A stretch of 64,000 nt of DNA from Cardiocondyla obscurior (taxonomy: Eukaryota > Arthropoda > Insecta > Hymenoptera > Formicidae), in assembly GCF_019399895.1 (NCBI RefSeq), contig NC_091889.1, forward strand, positions 2,166,501-2,230,500, written 5' to 3'. The notes below the pieces were generated by a model. The model saw only the letters and a program-made list of their open reading frames with translations, ran no database searches and had not been told where the DNA came from. Below are positions 32,992 through 44,822 of this stretch, piece after piece. Within the stretch, counting starts at the first letter, position 1; each line of letters starts with the position of its first letter. Both the position numbers and the translations under genes were made by a program.

Positions 32992-33536
32992 AGTAACAAT
33001 AACGCATAACATTTTTAATATATTACAACAAAATTAATTTTTTTTTTTAAGTGGAAAAAGTACGATTTATAAAAATGTGTTCTTAATTCGTACCGATATG
33101 TTCTTAAATCGTACTTTTGTTACAATCGCCACACACATACAAAAATGTATTTTTACTTGTTCTTGCACATTTGTCATACACCCATATCTTACATTTAGTA
33201 CACTGAATCATTGATATTTCTTCATTCTTGTTGTCACATTGGAAAACCAATCTTTTCTCCGTCATTTTTTTTCGAACCAGATTGTTGAAAATCCACGCTT
33301 CTTTTTGATTTTTTTTTATCACGTATTTTATTTTCTAGTTCTGTTTTATAAGAACTTTCCGTAAGTATTTTAGCATTTTTATATGTGTGTGGCGATTGTA
33401 ACAAAAGTACGATTTTAGAACATACCGGTACAAATTAAGAACACATTTTTATAAATCGTACTTTTTCCACTTAAAAAAAAAATTTAATTTTGTTGTAATA
33501 TATTAAAAATGTTTTGCGTTATTGTTACTAATTTGT
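32992..33536. repeat. Long inverted repeat (arms about 150 bp) at the 3' end of the pogo gene
   Basis: The arm 32992-33150 (from TAGTAACAATAACGCATAAC) and the arm 33387-33536 (ending GCGTTATTGTTACTA) are reverse complements with few differences. Both contain TTAATTCGTACC-type motifs. About 235 bp of coding-like sequence, the pogo C-terminal zinc-finger segment, lies between them. Confidence 0.85.
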
Positions 33537-34729
33537 TTGTTTTCGAATTTTTTGACGGAATTGTACGAATTGGAGATAATTTTTCTATTTCTGATTTATT
33601 AGATGATTCAGTTAAATTTTTATTTTTGATACTGTTCTCATTCAATGTGGAATGTTCCGGCAAATTCTAGGTTCGTAGGAATGATCACCTCATTCACCAT
33701 GAGTTGGGAAAGGCTGATTTACTTTTAATGCGTTCTCGAAAATTATGCACTTTATTTTTAATAGTTGTGTACAAATCTCACAAGCGCGAGCCACGCGAAT
33801 TTGAAGCAAGCGCGAAACGCGTAAGTGTAGATGCAAGCACACAAAATTGCTTTTGAAATATACTTAAAGTTGTCACGGTAAAACGCATGAAGTGTCTTCG
33901 AGCAAGACTCAGGGGGTACTACTGCTGCTAGCAGATCGACGACAAGTGCCTAGCACAAGTTCTTTGTTTAAGCGAGGACGCAATCCCGGGGTTCCCGGCG
34001 ATCTTAGAATCCGCAGGATCGTCTTGCGTTGCTTGTCGGATATTATAGTTTCTGATTTCACGATCGTTCGTGACGTTAGCCAGAGAATGGCACTGCGTAT
34101 TTGCAGATCGTTATTAAGACACAATGCGTGCTTAATCTTTGTCTGATGAAACGAAGAAAGGGCTAGCAAGAGCGTGATCTCTTTAAAATGCGTATCGGGC
34201 GACGCGACGGCGCCGGGAAGGCTAGGATTTCGTCTCCGATATTTATTAATTATTTTAAACTTATACATGGAAGAACTAGGTTCAGTAATTTGTACATAAT
34301 TTTGTGTAGTTTCTTCTTCTACTTCCAGAATTACGTATTCATCATTTCGTATTTTATGTCTATTACATGGCCACAATCCACATGATTCAAAACCATGAAT
34401 TGTAGTCTCCATGGAAACTGCTTGAGGATATGGAGTTCCTACAATTTCAAAAATATTTAGTTGTTTAATCAAATTACCAGGGTTGTTTCTCATCCACGCG
34501 GCACACGCTTTATTGAAATATAATTTTAAAGGTTTGAAAAATGATCTGTCTAGAGGTTGAAGCTTATGAGTAGTATCAGCTGGTAATAAAAGCGTTACAA
34601 TTCCATATTTTCTGGCAAGATTTATTGCTTCTAGATTTTTGGTATGTGTGGTGTGGCCATTTAAAATTAAGAGAATTTGCTGCTGATGTGGTCCTTTTTT
34701 TTATTTTAAATGTTTTTGTTTGTATAAGG

Positions 34730-35645
34730 TGGTTCAGTAAAATAAAAATTCATAAAATCAAGTGGTTTTCTCTTTTTCTTTTAATATATTAATTCCAGCG
34801 GTCTGTGGATCTGAACACAGTAACAATAGTTGATATATAATTCAATGAAGGAAGCATTTGTGTAGAATCACTAATCTATGTGAGCTAAAGAAAAAATTGA
34901 CAAATGACTCAACAAAAAATTAGAATTAATGATAAAAATAAAAAACAATATTACGGGCTGATTATGATTAGAATGAAATTGCTCCAAGTTGGTCAGAACG
35001 TGGACTAGCCTCTGTCTTTCGCTTGTTTCCACGTCGTCTGACTCGTTCAGATCGTGTCTAGCTTCTCTCTCTCGCTTTCCTTCGCATACCGCTAATGGCG
35101 GCCCATAACAAAGACGTCTCTCTCGTTTGCCTTTGCGGCACTGATATAATTCGTCACCAAACCTTTTAACGCCTTTGCGGCACTCGAGCAATCACCTTCG
35201 AAATTTGAGAGCACTTTACAACCTCTCTTTCCCAAAGCCGACATACAACATCGAGAAATAACAAAAAGAGGGGGAGGCGTCACCCTCGTGGTGAACCTCC
35301 CGTTGCCTCTCTTCTACGTACCTCGAGAATCGCTTCCGTACTACGTATCACCTCCTTTAATTCGTTTGTGGCTTGCCACCCTCGTGTGACGAACCCGGCA
35401 GTCGATTTGCCCCTTTTTTTAATCGAGACTCATAGAGAGTAAACCTCGCCCAATAATTACTTCCCATGAAACCTACTTGATCATACAGAAACGTCCGTAC
35501 TACAACTAACTATCCGTTCGTTCCGCTTCTTCTTCTTTTTACGACGACCACGTGATTGTTTTACAAGCGACTCACCATTGGTCGCGCCTGCTATGAGAAG
35601 AGCCAATCGTCATCTGGCTCTGCCGTCGTTTTTAGTGCGCGATAT
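34730..35645. other. Unclassified insertion within the pogo gene
   Basis: About 0.9 kb separates the pogo segments ending near 35661 and resuming near 34710. It is less AT-rich than its surroundings in 35000-35640, with CTCTCTCGCTTTCC-like text, and has no recognised product. Exact ends and any target duplication could not be fixed. An LTR fragment is one possibility. Confidence 0.45.
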
Positions 35646-36375
35646 TCAAACATTTGATCATTACTCAACAGTTTTATAAATGGTTGCAATCATTGAAAAA
35701 TAGTGATTCCACAATCCAGCTACTCTCAGAACATATATAAAGAATATTAGTGGACCACCGCGTTTAAGTTCATCCATTATTCTCTTACGCTTAAAAATTA
35801 GCATCGGAGGAATAAATTCTCCAGCTGCATTCATGCAACAAATACATGTTGTGTATAAACCACGTTCTCCACTAGTAACTGCACCAACTTGGTGCTTTCC
35901 CTTTAAAGCTAATATTTTAGCAGGTTTACGAACGGTGTTGAGATCTGTTTCGTCTACGTTATAAATTTGGTTTGGTGTAAATTTAAAATCGTCAAGTATT
36001 TTTTCATAAATATCAAAAAATTCAAAGACAACTTTTTTGTAAAAGCCTCTACATCTCGCCATTGAAGTTGCTTCGGGAGTTCTTAAAGTTATCTCTGGAT
36101 AAGTTTTCTTAAATTGGTAATACCAATTCCAGCCTGCTAACTGTTGTTCTTTATTAAATTGATGCGAAAGTTTATATTTTTCAACCAATTGGAAAGCTAA
36201 ATGCCTGAAATCTTTTATAGTTAGGCCAAAGAATCGTGAATCTAACTTTAAAATATGCCAAACAAGTTCTTCTTCCATTTCGTCTATTAAATCCCGCGGT
36301 CTTCCAATTTTTTTGTGAGAATTTAACCCCTTTAAATGACGTCGAAATGTAGGTTTTGGAATACCATACATACAC

Positions 36376-38937
36376 AAAAAAAAAAATTTTGCTGTCGTAG
36401 CTAATTACGGTTTGCTAAAAGTCGATTTGCTGCCGTAACTATAAATTTGTAAATCATAGCAAAGCTGTTTGCTACAGCATCTAATATGCGAATAAAATAG
36501 CAAAACATGCGTGGCTGTGGTGATCACATTGTAACATATATCACACAGCGATAAAAGTAGCTACCGCAACTAACCCATACAAGTACAATTTAGTAAGGAA
36601 AAAAGAACCCGGCCGTAACACTAGAATAAGACAGAAAAAGAAACAAATTCCTCGTGATTTTTCTTGCTTCTTCCGCGTATATCCTAGGAGACCGTCTAAT
36701 TAACGTGAAACTCTTGATTATCGGGTGTGCACAAACTGTAAGTGACCATGCAGAATACAATTAAATATCAGAGATTAATTAAATATAAGAATTTGTATGA
36801 TCCTTTTCCTTTATATGTTTTGTCACGATATCTTCCCTCGTCCGCGAGGGAGAGAGTCGCGAGCAAAAAGAGACGGCCGTGCACGGACGAAAATCCGTGC
36901 ATCGTCGTGACACGAGGGTAGGGAGGGAGGAGGGGTCGAGATTCCTCAGCCGTATCCCGGCGCGGGACGGCGCAATCCGACACCGTACTAGTTTTGGGCG
37001 CCAGGCACGGGCCCAGCCGTGCCGATTCGATTCACAAGGGCTATTTCCTCTTAATGATCTCCGATAAACTCCAACGGCCTTCACGCGCCGGGGCTAGCTC
37101 ATCCGAACGGAGAGGGGCGGGGTATCACGGACGGAATTTCTTGGACCGACGGAAACGACAGCACAAAATGATAAGTACGCGAACAGGGCGAGTACAATTT
37201 TCAGTCCGTTTATTAATAGGCAACGGAACGAGACAATTACAACAAGTAACAAAAAAAATAACAAAATTTCCGTAATCGTGAGCGGGCTCGATCGTCACGC
37301 GATCCCCTAGATCGTGGCTTGAGGTTTGAACCGCTATTAGATCGCCACGAATATCTCCCGTAGCTCTCGCACCGGCCCTGACTGTTTTGGTGCCGGCCAC
37401 GCGCCTCCCGTACACGCGGCGTGTTTTCGCGGGACGCAACGACACACAAGAATTCACGCGTAAGATCGCCCGTCGTAAACGAGACCGCGTGATTTCTTTT
37501 CCGACCTCGGCCGCTGCCGAGGGCTCTCCGTGCGGATGCGACGTACGACAGCTTCACAAATAATCGAATTAACCAACGCAAACAAATCGTCCCGGTAGGT
37601 CTCGCGGGGCCCAGCCACCGGCCCATGGACGCCCGTCGGCTGCCACTCGCTAACGTTACGTCCTTGCCTCGCGACAAGGGTCCACCAAAATAATCTAACG
37701 GGCCCGCGTGCCCGTTTTATGTGGCCGGGTATTGTCCAAGTCCGCGTCGGCCTCCACGGGAGGTGAAGGGCTGTACAATACAACAATTCCGCAATGCGGG
37801 TGAAAAATCTCACCGAATAAGCACGCCTTGACTTCTTGAGACGTCCTCGCTCTTCCTCGCACTCTCGCCCTCTCTCTCGCTCTCGCTCTCGCTCTGGTCG
37901 TCCTCGCTCACTCTCGCTATCGCTCGCTAGTTCTTGCCGATCGCCCGTCTAGCACGCCGGTCTACACGGAAGAGAGCGAGGACCGCGCGAATTTTCGGCA
38001 CGAGGCCCGGCGTATCCCCACTCTAGCGCCTCGCGGATTTTTCCGCGCTGCGTTGCCGATTTCCCGCGGAAGCCGCTGCCCTCACAGAGCCCTATCGGTA
38101 CTAGCCGGGTGGCGCGGGTTTCGGATAGTCCGTTGTCGCAACAATTCTCCCGCAGGTGGTTTTCGGCGTTGAAACGTGTAGGCGACAAGCCTCCTCCACG
38201 GTTATCGGGATGGGTGGCCTCCCATCCCGGGCCCGCATCCGGTCACCCCTTTTTCTGGAAGTTTGCGCCCCCGCCTATGGTCCGCTCCTCTCGCTCCTCC
38301 CGCGGCAAGGACAGTCGGCATTCTCGGCAACATACGGTAGCAACAAAATCCACCAACGCGATCGTTAATTACCGCCTCGAAAAAAATAGCGCTACATCCT
38401 CCGGAGATTTCCGCGACCCCTTTTTGCTCTCCTCTTTATCGCGATTCATCCAGCGCCGCTGCGCCTTTGTGACGGCCGCGGGGAGCTGCGACGAAGCAAC
38501 GAAAGCCGCCACGTCACAGTTTATACTATAAGAAATGGTGAAAAATATATTATTTTGCATTAATTTGTTATTTTTCGTTATTTATTAATTTTATTTAGCC
38601 TATTTGTTGATATAGCTAACCAAAGTAGTTATCTTAGTTACTCTTTTAGCTACAGGGTACACGTTGCGTTCAGATAAACTATTTGCTATGACAGCAAAAC
38701 TGTGTCTCCCACATATAAATAGTGTGCACGCTGCAGCTAATTGCTGCGGTCAAATGAAAATCACAAATAATTTGTGGTATCCATAGCAGCTAAACTCTTT
38801 CTAGTGGACAGCTAAACTTTTTTAACTAAATCAAATAGTTATCGGAGCTAAGATATAAGTAATCCATATTTTACGACTGACTTTTAGCTACTACACGCAG
38901 TTTTTAATTACGGCAGCTACTTTTTTTTTTTCGGTGT
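36376..38937. mobile_element. Non-autonomous DNA element with AGCTA-rich ends, split by a solo LTR
   Basis: Sequence 36376-36820 plus 38519-38937 interrupts the pogo gene. Its ends are imperfectly inverted (ACACAAAAAAAAAAAA...GCTGTCG against ACACCGAAAAAAAAAAA...GCTGCCG). Both sides are crowded with short AGCTA/TAGCT/GCTAAA words, a pattern of subterminal transposase-binding repeats in hAT- and P-like elements. The target duplication is not clear and no coding capacity is seen. Confidence 0.6.
36821..38518. mobile_element. GC-rich solo LTR, family 4 (1.7 kb)
   Basis: TGTCACGATATC...CCACGTCACA, 1698 bp, is flanked by GTTT (36817-36820 and 38519-38522). It is markedly GC-rich against AT-rich flanks. 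Several open frames in it show only composition bias and no motif. A CTCTCGCTCTCGCTC tract lies near 37860-37900. Confidence 0.7.
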
Positions 38938-39384
38938 ACAACATACTTCGTTAAATTTAACAGTACCTTCATTGTACTTTTGTATGGCTGCATCCATATC
39001 TTGTTTAGACCATGTGTTATCATTTCGTTTAGCCATTTTATGCTAAAAAAATATTTGTAAATAATATAAAATTTAAAATTTAATTTTATAAAAATAAACT
39101 TTTTAAAGTTAACGTCGAAAAAAATGGAAGAAAACGCGTTTTTATTCTTAAATCGTACCGGTACGAATTACGCTTGAAGTAATTTATTAATTAAGACATA
39201 ATTATTTAAAAGTTATAACAATTCGATCCGCGTCAAAACCAACAAAAATAATATTAAAAGAAATACATTTTTATATGATACCACGCTTTTAATTTTATGT
39301 TGTATAGATTTTGCAAAATACTCTTATGAAACATACCGAAATTTTACTGGAAAAGTCCAAGAAACTTAATTCATGTGATAAACT

Positions 39385-40683
39385 TGTAACGAGGTAGGCA
39401 CTTACCTCGTTCCGGCGGGAATAGGGGCGCGGTACGCCCCGACCCTTTTTTAAACGCCTCAAATGTTAATGCGCAGCGCGCCGTTATAATCAAACGTACT
39501 GCCGTCCCGCGTCGCGCGAAAATTAATAATGTTACGCCCGGTATGGAGAACGGCGCGAAGCCCGCTGTCTTGGAGCGGCGCGAAGTCCGAGCTCGGCGAC
39601 GTTCGGCGTGAAGAGTTTCGACATGAATATTCCGCGAGTTTCAAGTTAGCTGTCACCCGTTGCTAGGGGACAGCTTGTTCTTTAAAAAGAGAATTGAGAG
39701 TCTTACCCGTGACGTTGACGAGCGATGTGTATCGAGAGGTTATTTCATTAAATCCGTTTCTTTTATAAGTCTGAGTTTTTCTTTATGGCGGGAGTGACGC
39801 GGAGTGAGAGAGAGAGAGAGTGAGAGCGCTGCAGCGGAACGTGTGAGAGTGTGTGAGAGGCCGCCGCCTGAGTTTCGCCGCCGTGCGTAACAATAATAAT
39901 AACGTCCGCGACGAGCGCAGCGACGCCAACCCCCGGAAACCCGATAATCCCGGGCCACGCAAAATATCGTATAAAAAGGCCGGATCCAGAGCGATCCGGC
40001 CCAGTCTACCGGTCTACCGAGCTCCGTACTGGGTCTCCGTTTAGTAGCCATCCAGACGAAAACCTTAGGAGTCGCAAAGCACAGGGATCGAGCGTTCTCG
40101 GCCTCTGCCAAGGATTTTTGGCCGCGACACCGCTTCCTTCCCCAAGAGTTCCGGGACCGACTATCACAACGGATAAAGCGGGGTGAAGCGTGCTTCGCCT
40201 CCGCCGAGCGTTCTCGGTTTATCCCGTGGCAGACGCCCCGGTCCCATTTCAAACCGCTTAGGCGGTTCCTTACAAGCACGGTGCAATCCAGAGGTGAAGC
40301 GTGCTTCGTCTCTGCCGAGCGTTCTCGGCGATTGCTCCCGTGCTCTCGCTCCCGAAAAACCGCGTTCCTCATTAGGGGCCCCGTATTAAAACATCTCGTT
40401 TAGACTCACGCGACGTTTACCATACCGACAAAAGTCTGTTGTCATCGCTCGTGCGACAAGCGCTGCGTCATAATACACCTGTGTATCTAAACCGTGTAAA
40501 TAGCCGTGTAAATATAGAATCGTAAATAAATGTAAATAGCCGAACACGAGACTACATTGCTTTTCATTTTTTCCCGCGGACACCCCGGCCGGGCCTTGTA
40601 CACGTGACGACTAGCCGATCGCCGCGGCGGGTCGCTTGACCGTGTCCGGCCACACGGATGAGAGAAGGGGGAGGGGTGTTACA
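39385..40683 (+). mobile_element. Solo LTR, family 5 (1.3 kb)
   Basis: TGTAACGAGG...GGTGTTACA is flanked by AACT (39381-39384 and 40684-40687). A TATAAAAAGG promoter motif at about 39971-39980 and an ATAAATGTAAAT poly(A)-like region near 40520 suggest plus orientation. The GC-rich open frames inside it are not supported as genes. Confidence 0.85.
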
Positions 40684-40794
40684 AACTCTTGGTGATAAAC
40701 GAAATTAACAAATACCATGGTAAAAAACAATCGAATGGGTGTTAGTTTTAATATGTGTCTATTGATGCAGCCATATATTTTATAATTTAGCCAT

Positions 40795-40845
40795 AAATGT
40801 GGTGGTACGAATTAAGCGCAGGTACGAATTAGACAAGTTTCCCCT
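40795..40845. repeat. Putative right terminus of the pogo-like element
   Basis: GGTACGAATTAAGCGCAGGTACGAATTAGACAAG-type sequence contains the word GGTACGAATTA twice. The same word occurs at 39165-39180 near the pogo 5' end and, reversed, within the inverted repeat at 32992-33536. This suggests transposase-binding terminal motifs. Confidence 0.45.
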
Positions 40846-41054
40846 ATTATTTGGCATGAAAAAAAGTTTGAAATATTAAGTTTAAAAAAATAAGTCACGT
40901 TTGCCGCCACTTTTTTGAACGAGTTTATTTTATTCCGAAAATTTTGCGGATCACGATCACGAACTGCATTTACTTCCCGAACTTCGATCGCATAATTAAT
41001 TTTGTGAACAATATCCACGGTTAACATGTTTAAGGTAATTAAAAAATCTATTTT

Positions 41055-41162
41055 CAGTCGCTGCACGCTAAACTGGTGCAGTAAGTTAGAATAAAACAAA
41101 TTATATTTGATTTACTCCAACTTATTGTACTAATGTGCATCAGTTCAGCAGTGCAGCGACTG
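41055..41162. repeat. Palindromic 108-bp repeat module
   Basis: CAGTCGCTGCAC at the left and GTGCAGCGACTG at the right are perfect inverted ends, and most of the interior also pairs. The module together with flank 41163-41225 recurs in inverse orientation at about 48244-48390 inside another transposon. Confidence 0.8.
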
Positions 41163-41225
41163 AGAACAAACTTATGATGATCGAAATTATTCTTACGACA
41201 CTCACAATAGGTTGAAGGCACCTTT

Positions 41226-41460
41226 TATACAGAGTGTCCCAAACATACGTAAACGAACTTTAGGGTAAATAGAACGTTCTGCAAAAAGACGAAAAGTCCT
41301 ATACCGTTTTTGAAAATTGTTATTCGTTTTTGATAAAAAAATTAATTTATATATGCGCGAGAACGACAAGAAAGCGTGGGCTCAGTGAGCGCGCGATAGA
41401 TAGCGGCAAGTATCGCTTAAAGAGAATGAGCGAAACTAGCGCGTAGCGAGCGAGACAAAG
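41226..41460. mobile_element. Half copy of the TACAGGGTGT MITE
   Basis: TACAGAGTGTCCC followed by text like CCTATACCG, AAAAAAATTAATTT and GAGCGCGCGATAG parallels the left half of the MITE at 28267-28633. The right half is missing. Confidence 0.6.
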
Positions 41461-42473
41461 AGACTGTTTCTGATTATATTTTGTGTTCTGATAATTTGGC
41501 TTTGCTAGCTTAATATACTTCTGTTTGTACCGATGTCGTGCAAGTTCGAATTATTCATTGGAAGAAAAGCATAGAATTTGGAATTCAATCCAAAAACAAG
41601 TCTTACAGAATTATTAAATGGGGCTACTACCCCACACGCAAACGATAGTACGGTCAAGGATTTACACAACGTTACAAGAGGCAAGAGCCACAGTCAAAGA
41701 AAGATATGGCGACGAGTTTGTCCAAATTTTCTCGGACAAAAATCTAGGGTATATTCCTTTAATCAAACAGCGGTAGTTCAATGCCGGAAATGCGGTCGAT
41801 CGGAACACTTTGGTATTGAGTATCGAAGCAGTTGACAAGCGCAACATGTGCCAGAAGTAAAGACGCTGGCAACGCACACAAGAAGAACTAGCCGCGTTGT
41901 AGAGAAATTTGTGTTGCAAGCGATCATCAGATGTCGCAAATATTGCAAAAAAACTAGTTTTTTAGATTTAATTACCCTGTTTATTAAGCAGATAAAACGC
42001 GGAAATTTTATGTTCTTATTAGATTCGGGCACAGTCGTGACTTTAGTAAAAGTCTGAACTTTAAAAGAGAACACTTCCATCCACACCGACCCTACAGTAT
42101 TAACTAATATTAACGGGCACAACGCTCTTACAATCATAACTATGTAGTACAGTGTAGTACAGAATGATTTTTTCATAGACTATGAGAGGATACTCGGGAT
42201 TGATTTTTTGAATACGCAATGTACAATATATAACTCCGAGAGAGAATATTTGGTAATTAATAAAATAATCTTTAAGTTACATTCGTACGAACAAGTAACT
42301 CTACTACCGCAAAACTGAACTATTCTACACGCTGTAATCGACGACAATCAAATCGGAATAATATACGTGAACGAGTCCGAGCTCGAAATTTTTATTGGAA
42401 ATTGTTTAGTGGAGCTAAAAAATAATATATACGCATCAGTGTGCTTAATACAAATAAAAACCCGTAAAACAGT

Positions 42474-43880
42474 TGTTACGTCCAGGCCGTTGATTATCGA
42501 AGATAGGAGGAAAGGATGAGGCAGGTCTGGGTAACTTGACCTTATAATCTCGAGATACACAGTAAATAGTGTACTCGAGATACCGTTCACACCAAAAGCT
42601 ATGACAAGAGTCAATGTCTCGAGAGACAATGTGACGTCTTATCTAAGCTGCGTGATCGGTGGCCGCTAATTTTGATAAAGCGATACAAGTATCACCTATT
42701 ATCAGGGATGGGGCCGGTGCGACTTACAACTAAAATAATTCAAGAAGGCAGAATTACAAAAAAAAAACAAACAAATATATTTCTTAAAATTACAGTAAAA
42801 TGCGTATACAAGTTTTAATTAATTAATATTCACAAGGATGACTTTAAGGAACAGGAGGAGAGAAAAATGTAGGCAGGTGTGATTCAGGGAGAATAAAAGG
42901 AGTTTGATGTTCGGGATGATAGACAAAAATGACAGGATCGTTGTTGGAAAGGTTATATTCTGTTTTAAAAGCTGGAGGAGGGAAGGATTGAGGTTCAGGA
43001 GTTTCTTGAGGTGGATGAGGGTATTTATCGGCTACTTTGTCGAGGAAATGTCGGTAACTGGAATTAGGAAGAGATGCGAATGGAGAGGAAAAAGAATGAG
43101 AAAAACTCGGGAGAGGAACAGGATGAGGATTATTAGAAGCAAACGAGGGAAGTCGGTGAGGTGACGCGATCGGCGATGGCGAAAATGATGGGCCTTGGGC
43201 CTCGCAATAATCCGCGTACAATCGGAGCTCGGGATAGCAGATTTTACAATTGTAACTTCCGCCGCATGGCATCGGAAGTTTTCTTTTTAATTCGGTAAGC
43301 AAGTAGTTGTATTTCGACGTATTCTCGTCAGAATCAGCGGAAGTGCGTGGACAAGTTCGGCTCACTATAAATGAGCGAATCGATTTAATAATTACTTTAC
43401 GGAAAATTGAAAGAAAAATGAGAATCAGACTTACTACTTAGGCGGATTATTAAACAAACGAAGTTTTAGCGTCAAACGTTCCTCTGGCGGAGCGGTGGAT
43501 TCGTGATTCCGGTGGAAGTCCGGCGGATTTGAGCAGCTCGTGAATCGGCTGGTTAGAGCGGCTACGGATCGGTTGATTCTTCCTTCAGTTTTTTTAAGCA
43601 CTCACGAATCGCGGTTAAAGTAACGGCAGGTGTCAAGAGACTTTTTTAGAATGTCCAATGTTCCGCCCGCTCGCGCTTTTTATATGATTGAAAAGGGCGT
43701 TGTTTACGAGTGCCGTGCGCACCGCTTATCATAGGGCAGTCTGATTCATTTTTCCGAATTTTCCGTTGTTATGACTCTTTTCTTAAAAACAATCTACTTG
43801 ACCTTTCATTTTATCGTTAGTCATCCTTGTGAATTAGAATGTTCTGGAAAGAAAGAAATTAAAAGGGCGTGGACGTAACA
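42474..43880 (-). mobile_element. Element C of the TGTTACGTC family
   Basis: Ends TGTTACGTCC and GGACGTAACA (10-bp perfect inverted repeat) are flanked by CAGT (42470-42473 and 43881-43884). It is 1407 bp long, the most compact copy. The minus-strand order is promoter with TATAAAAAG (43676-43684), exon 1, 70-bp intron, coding exon, 3' region with conserved hairpins (42552-42590 and 42613-42635). No gag or pol is present. Confidence 0.9.
42844..43435 (-). CDS. Pro/Ser-rich protein of element C with Cys motif, start codon made by splicing
   Basis: Exon 1 ends CCTAAGTA at 43435 before GTAAGT. The 70-bp intron ends TTTATAG at 43365, and exon 2 starts TGAGCCGAAC, giving ATG on joining. The frame is 173 residues and intact. 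An N-terminal cysteine motif CGGSYNCKICYPELRLYADYC (about residues 34-54) could bind zinc. A Pro/Ser/Phe-rich middle follows, and the C-terminus has FVYHPEHQTPFILPESHL, comparable in position and pattern to the FYPGVEHPF block of A and B. The next Met is residue 32, so unspliced RNA would not give the full protein. Copy D encodes a close homologue; the family is unknown to me. Confidence 0.8.
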
Positions 43881-44304
43881 CAGTACTGTTTGTATCGTCG
43901 CTAGTGCATCTCGAAAATTACATGCAAATTGCTGTATCAACGCGTTCAAGTTATGCGATAAGCGTAAAAATGTAACAATGCTACAGTAAAAAGAGCAAGT
44001 TATTAAGCAGCTTAGGATAAAACATTTAAATGAAAAAGAAAGAAAAAAATTAATTAACCTATGCGAAAATTATTGCGATATATTTCATCTTGACAGAGAT
44101 TTTTCTTTCTTTACAACCGTTATGACGCACAAAATAATAACCGAAAAGAATAACAGGCCAGGCAGTTGCTGTCCTTACCGACTGCCTGAAAAATACAAGG
44201 CGGAGGTAACCGAGCAGGTGAAGAAGATGATCGAGATAAAATAATTAAATCCAGTTTGAGCCAATGAAATGAGCTCATTGTAGTAGTTACCAAGAAAACA
44301 GATG

Positions 44305-44822
44305 TGTGGGTGCGGATTTGCCCGCACCTCGGCAGATGACGGTACCGGTATCACCTGCGGCCGGCCGTCGGCGCAAGCAATTGATAGTGCCGCGCACTAT
44401 CTTCTCCCTTGCCTAGCAACAGCCTGGCTTGGCAACGGGACCCTGGACCCTGGACCTCATACCTTCTGGAAGCGTTTTCGTCAGCTTCCGCTGACGCAGC
44501 ATTGCATCAGCTCGCATGATGCATCGGGAAGTCCCGTCTTTAACAAAGGGCTGATAAGCCACAAAGAGACTTCCTCTTGCGCTTCCTTGCTGGCGACGCG
44601 TCGGAGCGTCAGTCCAGCACTCGAAGTCGTTCCGCGCGCACGCGACGATTTTCATTTAACTTTATATCGAGTCTTCGTATTTCTTATTTCCTTTGTCATC
44701 GTCTATTTCCTTTTTACATTGGTTTTATATTGGTTGAAATATACTTTATTAATTGTACTTTTATTCTTGGGTTATTTCGCTATCCTGCGCGTTCCCTATC
44801 CCGCGAGTTAGTGAGATTCCCA
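44305..44822 (+). mobile_element. Probable solo LTR, family 6, in the RT of gypsy-like element 3
   Basis: GC-rich segment TGTGGGTGCGG...GAGATTCCCA with 5-bp repeat AGATG (44300-44304 and 44824-44828). It splits RT text that continues on both sides. The right boundary is uncertain by a base or two. Confidence 0.6.

Larger units (their letters stand above)
33104..39041 (-). pseudogene. Pogo-like transposase gene, broken by several insertions
   Basis: The minus-strand start is at 39041 (MAKRNDNTW, KYNEGTVKFNEV). After the insertion 36376-38937 it continues 36375-35661 with MYGIPKPTFRRHL (helix-turn-helix), then GWNWYYQFKK (CENP-B-type DNA-binding half), then NQIYNVDETDL with the first catalytic Asp and GAVTSGERGLYTT. 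After a second unclassified interruption, 34710-33909 holds LLILNGHTTHTKN, where the second catalytic Asp has become Asn (AAT). THKLQPLDRSFFKPLK follows with the third Asp, then FESCGLWPCNRHKI. A C-terminal Cys/His segment (CDNKNEE...CTKCKIWVYDKC...CGDC, 33322-33104) resembles a PHD-type finger seen at the end of some insect pogo proteins. Stops, frameshifts and at least two insertions disrupt it. Confidence 0.88.

Noticed and set aside
36779..37813. GC-rich open frames, several over 90 residues, both strands
   Set aside because: They lie in a GC-rich solo LTR, overlap each other in many frames and show no motif or codon pattern.
39740..40372. 210-residue minus-strand open frame
   Set aside because: It lies inside a solo LTR with a promoter in the opposite direction. 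Arg/Ser-rich composition reflects GC content, and no family is recognised.
40812..41099. Minus-strand open frame with charged segment VREVNAVRDRDPQNF
   Set aside because: It looks protein-like for about 50 residues but overlaps the palindromic module and pogo terminus. No family is recognised and no splice sites are convincing.
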